Source: Stentor coeruleus (taxonomy: Eukaryota; Ciliophora; Heterotrichea; Heterotrichida; Stentoridae). From it: a DNA stretch of 29,353 nt. The notes beneath the pieces are model-generated. The model searched no databases. It was not told the origin of the DNA and saw only the letters and a program-made list of their open reading frames with translations. Shown here piece after piece: positions 1-11,000 of this stretch (positions within the stretch are counted from its first letter, which is position 1; the number at the start of each line of letters is the position of its first letter). A program made the translations under genes and the position numbers. The stretch lies in NCBI GenBank assembly GCA_001970955.1, contig MPUH01000919.1:1-29353 (forward strand), in the 5' to 3' direction.

Positions 1-1328
1 TTATAAACCTATCCCAAATTGAATACTTAAAAGTTTTTCTAGCCTAAAACTATTTTTATACCTTAAATATTATATCCCTGCATACTTTCTAACTTTAAGC
101 TGCTATCGATATGAAATTCTAATAATATTAGTTCAATCTTCAAAATAATAGCTACTATAATAAATCATATATATAATCTTTATATAGCATTTAGCATGAA
201 TATCTGAGTCTGGGACAATCATAAAATAGAATTTCCCATGCAATTTACGAGTACCATAAGCTAAAGTTATTTATAGTTGAATTATGTTTAAGTAATTATA
301 GTCAAATAGGCTTAAAAATAATTTTTTCTAAAATAGGCTCATAGAGAAAAGCAAATAATCTAATTATTTTTAGTTAAGTATTCAGCTGTCATCACTGTAT
401 TTTAAAGGCATTTCGATGCTGAAACTAGTGTTTATTTTACTAAATATACAAAAATTACTATTAAGTCTGCTTCAAGTGTGATTGAAGAGTAATTAACTAT
501 TGCAGACAGTGATGAGAAAATATAAATCATTCTTAATACAAACTTCATATCGAATCTCTAATAGAAATATAAAATTTTTGAATTTGGCTTCAAGGATGAA
601 TTAAAAAAAGCAAACTATTATTATCACAGTTATGCTAATTATTATCGTCCTAACACTAAACTCTAAAGATTTTAGAATGGCAATTTTTACTTAGCTTATT
701 GAAAACACAGAAACATTTTTTCTAGCATCATAAAATTTTAGCTTTGAAGATGGAAAGCATCTGCATACAATTATTGAAAAATCCTTTCAATTATAGCAGC
801 ATCTAAATTATGTTTGGATCTTTTTAAACTAATAATCTTCTCTAGAAATAACAATTTATAGTTAAAGAAAAGTCAATCCTCTAGTGATTCTTCTGTATTT
901 CTGGTACATAGAAGACTCTGATTATTGAATTCAATGAAATTTTTTTTTTTACCAAAATATAGAGTACGCTACATTAGGGGAAGTAGGCTATGTTAACTAA
1001 TTAAGCTCGTTTCTTATGTTAAAAACTCTAATTTTTCGAAAGCTTTTTTGAGACTTTATATTTACCATATGCATTTTTTCAATTGTGTTTTTAGAGTATA
1101 ACCTTTGCTTAAACTTTTGGAAAATTAGTATTTTATGCAATCGTATGAAGAATTTTATATACAAAATTAGTATGAAGTTTTAAGCCTAGAGCTAATTATA
1201 AAATTTAACTCAGAACTTCAATTCTTTATGAAAATTAAGAAAATAAGCTAAAATAGATTCTTCATGATAACCAAAAGCTAATAAAATAGCTTTTATGATT
1301 GCATATTGGAAATTATATAGGGCATATA

Positions 1329-1428
1329 CATATTAATATTAATAGAGAATTTTTTTGACTTTCAAATTTAAGATATCAAGAAAGTCATGCAGCTGCCACA
1401 AATGATTCTTAGGAGTATAAATATAAAG
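1329..1428. other. 100-nt non-coding block identical in both flanks, with hairpin (copy A)
   Basis: Identical base for base to 18206-18305, in a flank that otherwise differs at roughly one position in ten. It contains an inverted repeat tgactttc (1356-1363) / gaaagtca (1380-1387) with a 16-nt loop, followed by the palindrome gcagctgc. The reverse-strand open frame across it is broken by indels in copy B, so a protein is unlikely. It could be a regulatory element or small RNA; unproven. Confidence 0.4.
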
Positions 1429-1897
1429 ATAGTTTATGATATTAGATAGAAAGAAACTCTGAAAGTTTAAAGAAAAAGCTTTTTTTAGGCATAAAAAATT
1501 TTTGTTAGAATTAGTAGATTTCATTAGACTATAAGCTAAGGGTAAGAGAGCAATGCTTGGAATTATTCACAAAATTATATAGAGTTCAAAAAAGTTCAAA
1601 TAAAATCAATAAAATTAGATAAATTTATCTAAGCTATAACCCTTCCTTGAAATTTATTCTTATCTGCTATAAAGTATAATAAGAATGAATAAAATACTAA
1701 TAAAGTTTAAGTTTTCTGTACTTTTCAACAAGCAAGGCCTTATGAATGTTTAATCAAGCTCGCTAGAAAATCGATAAAAGTTAAAATTTGAAAAAATCAT
1801 CCTCTAATCTTATATTTTTCAGACATCAAATTAGAGTGTTAGTGCCACTAAACCAATATATGAAATACCCTGGTTTTATACAGCATATATATATATA

Positions 1898-1954
1898 TAT
1901 AAACAAATCTTGACATATTTTTTGTTGACTTATTTATACCTATTAGGAAAAATG
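1898..1954 (+). promoter_or_regulatory. Conserved promoter-proximal block of gene 1
   Basis: This block is identical to gene 2 at 18773-18829 while nearby flank differs. It holds two direct 13-nt elements, ttgacatattttt (1910-1922) and ttgacttatttat (1925-1937), matching at 11 of 13 positions and spaced 15 nt apart, followed by a TATA-like tttatacc. It lies about 80-130 nt before the ATG. A role in transcription is inferred from position and conservation only. Confidence 0.4.
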
Positions 1955-2030
1955 ATTTGTAATATATTAAACAATATAATAAATATTAGTTTAGTAAGTC
2001 TAATCATAAAATAATTTCGTTTATAATAAT

Positions 2031-2087
2031 ATGAGACTGTCTATTTGTTTATTGCTTGTCAGTATTTGGGTAATAGTAGAAGGAGCT
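2031..2087 (+). other. Signal peptide of gene 1
   Basis: A positively charged start (Met-Arg) is followed by a hydrophobic core (LSICLLLVSIWVIV) and a small-residue stretch EGAC, with cleavage likely around residues 18-19. Gene 2 keeps the same peptide with one Ser to Gly change. This places the repeat array outside the cell or in the lumen. Confidence 0.85.
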
Positions 2088-5000
2088 TGCTCTGTAGCAT
2101 ATTCTTCTATTACACCAAGTGTATACACCTTAGTAACAATAACAGTTACCGGAGCCAATGGTACTCAAGTAGATCTTAGCACGGACATTGAATTATCTTT
2201 TGTACACGTGACTGGATCAGATAGAATAACCATAGGCCCAAGCGGCAGAGGCTATTTTCATATCTACTATACGAAACCATTAGTCTTGACCTCGACGATT
2301 TTATGCGGTAGCAATGAAGTATGGAATCAAGTCGTGACACCTAAAGAAATTAAAATTGAAGCCTATGGGGCTAGAGATGTAAAAATTACTTAGGGTTCTA
2401 TAGCAGAAGTATATAGGATATATGTATGTTTTTCGACATTATCCGATAATCACGTCACTGATGGACTTCAAACAACACTTCAACTCTTGTCTAATGGTAT
2501 TGATGTAACTTCTCAAAGCTTAATTGGAACTGTATCTGGGACAACTTTAGATGGTTCACTTACATTTGACAATTTAAAGATAAAAGACTTGGGAAAATAT
2601 CAATTTAAAGTCAACTTTTATGCTTATTATTGTATTACTGAAACATTTGAGATTTTAACACAGAAAATTCATCGCGTATATATTGTGCATAACGAAACAA
2701 TGTTTAATGCCTATACAAGTTATAATTTCGAAATTCAAATATTAGATATAAACGGATATAATTACTTAGAAAATAGTATTGTTGAATTATATACAAATGA
2801 CTCAAAAATGATTGGTGGGAACTTTAAAGGAGAGACTTCTTCAGGAGTGATTATATTCTCGAATGTCTATTTTAAAACAAGTGGAGTTATAGAATTTTCT
2901 TCTAAAGTAGTAAATATTCAAGATCCAAGCGATAATGGAATTTACACATTTGAGATAATTATTAACAGTGCGAAATTAAATCTTCAGTCTTACTCTGTAA
3001 AAATTACTTAGTTTGAAACAATCGGATCTACACCAACATTGATAATAAATATAGAAAATTATGCCGGAGAATTAGTAACGGAAACTGCAAGTTTTAATTG
3101 CATACTTACTCTTTTAGAATCAGGAGAACCAAGCTCAAGCCTATTAAACGGTGGTATAATTTCAAGTTCCGGTAGCAAATGCAGTTACCCAAATGTTAGA
3201 ATCCAACGGTCAGGGACTTATTCTCTAAAAATAATTGTATCTGAGGCAGCAGTCGTACCTATAACAACTGATCAATTTACTGTTACAAGTTCTATTGTCA
3301 GTGTAACAATTTTACCTGTTGCTGAATATTCATATACCATTTACTTTGCATACGATTTCAACGTAAAAATTTTTGGTGAAAACAACTTTGAATTTTTAGA
3401 AGATGTCGATTTAGTATTGTCTATAGATGGAACTTCTCAATTAGGAGGCACTCTTACAGGATCTACAAACACAGGATCTTTCACTTTCGAAAACATTTAT
3501 TACAAGTCCTCAGGTACAAGAATCATTACCGCCTCAGCAAAAGTAAAAAATTCATCAACTGTATCTGCAACTGGGACTTTTAAAAAAGAGGTAAATGATC
3601 TTCAAAATCATATTGATTCATTTAATCAAGTAATATTTACTTAGCTCGAAAACTCAAGAGAAAAGTTTGATAACACAATGAATTTAAGAAACAATTATAG
3701 GAATTTAGATACAAGTTCAATAGCCAATGTAATAATCATCACATTAAACTTATCAGGTTCGTATGATGTTTATTCACTTTATAACTTTGAAGTGTTTATT
3801 TATAGTAGCAATTACTTATTATACCTAGAATCAGCATCAATAGCATTAACTCTTGATGATAACTCAGTAATAGGAGGAACTTCAACTATATCAACAAACA
3901 CTGGATATGCATTTTTTTGTGGGATTTATTTCCTAACAACTGGCAATAGAAAACTTTCTGCAACGGTTACTTATGGAACAGGCTCAGCCTTAAGCACATT
4001 AGATTTAACTATAAATGAAGTTCATCTATCAGTAAAAGATTATTCTATGGTAATGTTTATTTAGCTAAAAACTACAGGAATCAAGACAGATATTGTTGTG
4101 AATATTTTAAATCCAAATGATGTTGTTCAAACATCAAACGATAAAATAACTTGTGCATTTGATTTGAAAAACTCTGATGGCTCTAGTTTACAAAACGATA
4201 ATTTAGTAATTGACAGTAATTCAGTCACAAGTAGTGCTGGAGTTTGCACTTTCTCTAATGTTAGAATAAAACGTTCAGGTACCTATACAATTTATATTTC
4301 ATCTACTTCTCTTCATGTTGTCAGCTCATCTACATCTTCATTTACTATTACAAGTTCTATAGTCACTGTAGTTATCTCTCCTACAGAAGCTTTAAATTCA
4401 TACTTAGCTTATTTTCTTTATGATTTTAAAGTGAACTTTTACTGTGATAATGGCTATGATTATTTAGAAATGGTTAATGTACAAATCTCAGCAAATGAAA
4501 AAGATTCTTTAGGAGGAAATTTGATTGGGTCAACAGATACTGGAACTACAACTTTTACATCAATTTACTATAAAGTATCAGGATCAATAACTATTACAGC
4601 AGAAGCTACTAGTTTAGCTGGAGTCATAACTTATGGAACTTTAATTAAAACAGTTGGAAATTCTCAAATTGAAATTTTACCATTTAATGCTGTAAAATTT
4701 ATTTAGCTTTCGAATATAATTACTAAATCTGATATTTCAATAAAAATTACAGATGGAAATGGGAATGTCAAAACATCACCGGACGAATTCAAATGTAGCA
4801 TTGAATTAAAAAATTCGAACGTAGAAACTCTTACTGAAACTACTTTAGAAGTTAATTCGGTTCAAGGCAATATTGCTTATTCAAACAGTGCAAGCGGAGT
4901 TTGCAATTTTGTAAATGTACGAGTCATGCGATCAGGAACATATGTTTTTTATTTCTCTACTGATTCAATAGCAATTTCTCCAAAAACAACAGATTCGTTT

Positions 5001-8000
5001 ATAACAGCAAGCTCTAGCTTTTCAGTTGTATTTTCTGAAGTAAACTCTCCAAGTTCATACACTGCTTATTTTATTTACTATTTTAAAATAGAACTTTTTG
5101 ATGAATTAGGAAATCTTTTGTTAGAAACAGCAGCAATATCATTATCTTTAGATGATAAAACAGAATTAGGAGGTATAGCAACATTTACAATGAACACCGG
5201 CTCATATACTAGTGGAATTTACTTCCAAACATCAGGAGAAAGAACATTTAGTGCTGAAGTAACGATTGAATCTACAGCAATTGTAAAGACTTTAACTTTA
5301 ACAATAAATCAAAACTTAATTTCAATTCAAGAATTTATGCCTGTAAAATTTACTTAGCTTATCAACATAGGAGTTCAATCAACAATAAATGCGATTTTTG
5401 TGGATTCTGAAAACAACTTAAGGACCTCTACTAAAGAGTTTTCATGTATTATTGACTTGAAAAAAGGTGATGATTCAGCATATATAAACGATAATCTAGA
5501 AGTTGCATCTAAAACTGTTGAAAGCTCTGGCGGTAAATGCACATTTTCAAGTGTTAGGATTAAACGTTCTGGTTCATTTATAATAGTAATTTCTTCAACA
5601 AATTCTGCAGTTGTTCTTAAAAGCACTGAAGAATTTAAAACAACAAGTTCAATAATTCTCGTTGAAATCACATCTACCAATACTGCAAACTTATACACAT
5701 ACTTTAATTATGACTTTTTAGTAACTTTAAAAGGCGATGGCAACTTTGAATATATAGAGTCTGCTGATATCAATTTATCAATTAACGAATTATTAGAACT
5801 AGGAGGGACAATCACTTACAACACAGACCTTGGATATAAAACTTTTAAGGATATTTACTTCAGATCATCAGGTGTCAAAACTATCACTGCAACAGCTACT
5901 GATAGTGCGGGCGTAAAAACTAATGGAATTCTTCAAGTAACTGTTAACAACCTTGAGATGCATATTCAATCATTTGATGAAGTAATATTTATACAGCCTA
6001 CAAGTGCTGGAAATGTATTTAGTATATCAATAATCTTTGCAAATAATAATGGGGATATAAAAACAGCATCAGAAGAATTAGAATGTACTATGGAACTTCA
6101 AAATTCAGACAATTCTGTCATAAGCAATGCTATTTTAGAAGTTAGCTCAGTTCTAGGAAATACCAATGCTTTAAATAGTGTATCTGGAATCTGTGATTTT
6201 AAGAATATTCGTGTAACAAGAATAGGGGCATATATTTTGAATTTTTCATCAAAAACAGAAGCTACAATAGGAATAAAAACATCCCCATTTACAATCAATA
6301 ACTCTGTTCTTAAAGTTACCCTTTCTTCAGTTGAGTCACTTAGTGCTTACACTGCTTATTTTACCTATCAATTTAAAGTAGATTTATATGGTGAGGGCGA
6401 CTATTTGTATTTAGAAAGTACTAATGTTGAATTATATTCAGATGGAGCTTTACCACTTGGTGGCGATCTTATTTTACAAGCAAATGATGGAACAGTAACT
6501 TTTAATAATGTTTATTTTAAATCTTCAGGGTCAAGGACTATTAATGCAAAGGCTACTTATGGAGATAATAAAACAACATTAGGAGCTTTGAATTTAGAAG
6601 TTATCAATCTTAAAATTAAAATCCAACCTTTCGTTACAGTATTTTTTACTTAGCCTCCAAACATTGGAGTTCTTACAGATATTTCAATATTATTTGCAGA
6701 TACAAATGGAGTTAAAAGGACTTCAACAGAAGAATTTAATTGTAATATCGAGCTAAAAAATTCAGAGGGATTAATTTTAGATTATGTCAATTTAGAAATT
6801 GGAGCAATTCAAAATAATATTCATTCTGGAAGTAGTACAAATGGAGAATGCACTTTTAGTGATTTGAGAATTATGCGTTCAGGAAGTTTCGTTTTTTATT
6901 TTTATTCTGATACAGCGTCTGTCTCTTCAGAAACAACTGCATTATTTAAAACAACTAGTTCTATAGTTTCAGTGCATATTTCTTCAACTAGTTCAGAGAG
7001 CATTCTTACTGCTTACTTTATCTACAGTTTCAAAGTAGAAATATTTGGAGAAGGTGACTTCAGCTATCTAGAATCATGCGATATCGAGTTAGCTTTAAAT
7101 GATGCTAATACAATATATGGTTATTCGCCCAAAACATCAGTAACAGAAGGATCCATAATATTTTCAGGACTATATTTCGATAAGTCAGGTGGCTTATTTT
7201 TAACAGCATCTGCAGTAGACTTAAACAATAATCCAATTTTATCATCACCTTTATCATTAACAATATTGGACATAAATATTAATATCGATTCATCTATAAG
7301 CGTAACTTATATTTAGTTAAAAACAATAGCTGATATACAAGACATAATCATAAGTTTCAAAGATACTAATGGAAACATCAGAACTTCTGACAAAGAATTC
7401 TCGTGCTTTATTGAGCTTTACAATTCATTAAATACCCTTTTAAAAGATAATATAGTATTCACAACAACATTTACGAGCTCAAACGGTATTTGCAATTTTA
7501 AAGATGTTAGAATTATAAAATCAGGTACTGGGTATTATTTGAATTTTGTATCACCTGATAAATCTGTTAAAAATAAAAATTCTCCAAGTTTTAATATAGA
7601 AAGTTCACTTCTTAGTATTACTGCTGTGCTTGCAAATGGGCCTTATATTGTTTATTTTACTTATCCGCTTGTAGTTAATTTATATGGTAACGGAAATTTT
7701 GTATACTTAGAAGATGTTACATTAAAACTTACTATGGATGATGGAACTTTGATTGGTGGATATACAGAATCAATTGCAAATAATGGAAGTTATAAATTTG
7801 ATATCTATTTTACTTCAATTGGGTTAAGAACATTAACTGTTTCAGCTACTCAAAATAGTTTACCTAGCAATATTATAGAATCAAAGATTGATATTAACAT
7901 AGTGGTGTCAACTATAGATATTTTATTCACTGATGTAAGATTTACTTAGATAGCAAACATTGGGGATTTTACTACAGTTACCGCTACAATTACAGATGAA

Positions 8001-11000
8001 AATTCAAACACGGAATCTAATAATGGTGAATATCAATGTATACTGAAACTACAAGATTATGACACAGGAAAAGATACAGACTCAATTTCAGGGGAACTTT
8101 CTGCAGATGCTCTAAATGGGGTATGTACTTTTAGTAATATCAGAATTACTCGTTCAGGTAGTTATAGATTTTATGTATCAATAACTATGACAAATGTTAT
8201 ACTTTCAGGAATTTCAGAAAAAATTATTGTCACAAGTTCTGTGAAAAAAGTTTCAGCTTCAGTGAACAATAATAAACCAAGTATATATTTTGATTTCGAA
8301 GTGAATATTATTATAAAAGGTGAAGGGGATTTTGACTATTTAGAGTCATGCACAATAACAATATATTCAGATGATAATTCAGCGATAGGAAATTATCAAC
8401 ATACAACAATTACTGGTTCAGCTACAATGACAATATACATAACATCGACATCATTATTATATATAAAAGCAAGTGTTTCAAATATAGATTCTGATCATAT
8501 AGCACTATCTCCAACTCCTCTTAAATTCACTCTTGATACTACATCAACCCCAGCATCTAGTTCTGATTTATTTGAACTTAAAGTTAATGTTAAAAATATT
8601 GATAATGTTATTGAAACGAAAAACTACAACTCTGGTGAGTATCCTTTTTATATAACTTTAATACCTGATTCTTTAATATATTCTGGAAAAACACTAATAT
8701 ATGGAGATGTGATATCAGCAGATGGTTATATATCATCAAAAACCTCTTTAGGAACTAAAACATTATCCGGAATGAAAATCATATCAGCAGGTAAATTTAT
8801 AGTAAAAATTTCATCAGCATTTACTCCTATAATCACTGAAGCTACTTTATCATTTTCTATCACCAATAGTATTAAAGAAGTTTCGTTAAGCTCTTTAGAA
8901 TCTAATCCTACAACAAATATGGGCTTTTTAGTTAAAGTAGATGCTATTGGAGAAGATGACAATGCTTATGTTTCTATAGCAAGCTTTGAATTTCTGAATA
9001 ATGGGATAAGTTTAGGAGGGTGTACCCTTGACACAACTGGAATTTGCAGTCATCAGATAATTTTTACAGAAAAAGGTGATTATACTATAATAACAAGCTC
9101 AGAGCAAACAACTGTTACAGACACGTTAGATATAAATGTTTCAAATATGCTGNTAAATGTTTCAAATATGCTGATGAAAATAAACGAAGATTTTTCACAT
9201 GTAATTTTTATTTAGATTTTAACCAGTGATACAGTCCTCTCATTATCAGTTACTGTTTATGATTGTACAGGAACGTCGGCTATCACTACAGAAGCTGATA
9301 GTTGTGATGTTACAATTAGTCTTATAAATGGAATTTCTAATTCTGGTACTACTATATTTGGAATTCTAACACAAACTATAACAAGTAGCATTGCTACTTT
9401 TAACAATATCAAAATCTTGTCTTCTGGAACATTCGATGTGCTTTTTACTTCAGGATGCTCTTATATTGATAATGCTTATACAGATCAAAGTATATCTGTA
9501 ACTAACTCAATAAAAAATATAATAGTAGAAACTATAGATAAAACTACAATATTCTTTTCATTTAATGTCGATGTAAAAATTTATGGAGATGATGATAATT
9601 ACTACTTTGGAGATTGCAATTCAATATTAAGCATTGATATGGATTCATTTATCGGAGATCCTAACTCTTTTACAAATACAGGAAAAACCACTTTTAGTAT
9701 ATACTTTGAAAGTGTTGGAAGTAAAACCATAAAAGCCTTATGTTCGGAAAATTCATTAGTTCAAAATACAGATACAATTAAAATTCTCGAAGAAACATTA
9801 AATGTTGCTTTGAATAAAATTGTAAATTTTATTTAGCCTCAAAGCGGTTTGGATGAGTTCTCTGTGACTGTAGAAATTTTAGATAACTCAGGAACTTTTA
9901 AACAAACAGATGGTAATGATGCTAATAATCATGATATAAAATTAAGACTTTATTGTATTGATGGCAGTGGAGAATATAGAGATGATTTTTTTAACATAGC
10001 AAAGTCAACTTTAACTGCTAATGATGGAACTGTGACTTTTGAAGGTTTAAATATTTGGAAGTCAGGAAATTATCGTATAGAAGCTACAGGTGATGCCTCA
10101 TATATAAATTCTGGTGCCTCTAGTGAATTTTATGTTCTTGTGATAATTAAAGAAATGATTGTTGATTATCAAGATAAAATATATTCATTTTTTGACTTTA
10201 CCATAGACTTGAAATTATATTCTGATACTAATGTTTTTTTTACTGAGACTACTAAAATAACTATTGAAGCAGATCCAAGTGTACTAATAGGGGAATTAAT
10301 TATTACAGATAGCAATATGCTTAGCACAGGAAATATTGTATTTTCAAATTTGCATTTTTCTGATTATGGAAGTGTTACACTTAAGATATCTGGCTTTATA
10401 AATGATATTAAGGAAACAAAAACTTGTGTTATAGAAGTCATACCAAGTATTATAATTCTAACACTAAATTCTGGCAATTCTCAAATGGTATTTTATATTT
10501 AGATCACTGATAGTAAACAAACTTTTTCTTTCACTGCAGAAGTTTATAACTATGAAAATGGTGAAAAATCTTCTTATAACCACTTAATAACTCTTTCAAT
10601 TGAAACATTATCATCATCATATTCAGGAGAAGTTTTAGAAGGTGTAATATCACAAGAAACAGTTAATGCAATTTGCCAATTTTCAGAGATTAGAATTCTT
10701 TCAATGGGCGTATTCAAATTCAAAGTTTCTTCACCTGGGCTTGCTTCTGATTATACTATAGAGGAATTTAGTATTACAAATACTATTAAAAGCTTTACTA
10801 TGAGCTATTCTGATGATATACAAAACGTTGTAAGAAATCAAATATTTAATTTGGGCATCTCGATTATCGGTGAAGATAATAATCCTTATATTGGTGAAGT
10901 TGAAGTTGAATTTAATCAATCACCATATTGGTCATTTAATGAATTGGAATCTGTAACAACTAGTAATGGGAATTTTATCATTGAAGTTTTACCTTTACGA

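Larger units (their letters stand above)
1..2030. repeat. 5' flank of gene 1, copy A of the duplicated flank; no gene seen
   Basis: AT-rich, no long open frame and no recognisable RNA gene. Position 1 aligns with 16882, and the similarity continues to the start codons (offset 16881 falling to 16875 through small indels). It contains an (AT)n tract at 1885-1901, a 100-nt block identical to copy B (1329-1428), and a suggestive but stop-riddled protein-like stretch at about 370-910. Confidence 0.8.

Noticed and set aside
1339..1524. Reverse-strand 61-residue open frame
   Set aside because: The copy B equivalent is frameshifted by small indels. The conservation there is at nucleotide level and stops mid-frame.
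1885..1901. AT dinucleotide tract as a functional element
   Set aside because: Simple repeat, shorter in copy B (18762-18776), in AT-rich DNA; no reason to give it a role.
1952..2014. Conserved 20-codon upstream reading frame before each gene (also 18827-18889)
   Set aside because: All five differences between the two copies change the amino acid, so there is no sign of protein constraint. It probably lies in promoter or leader DNA.
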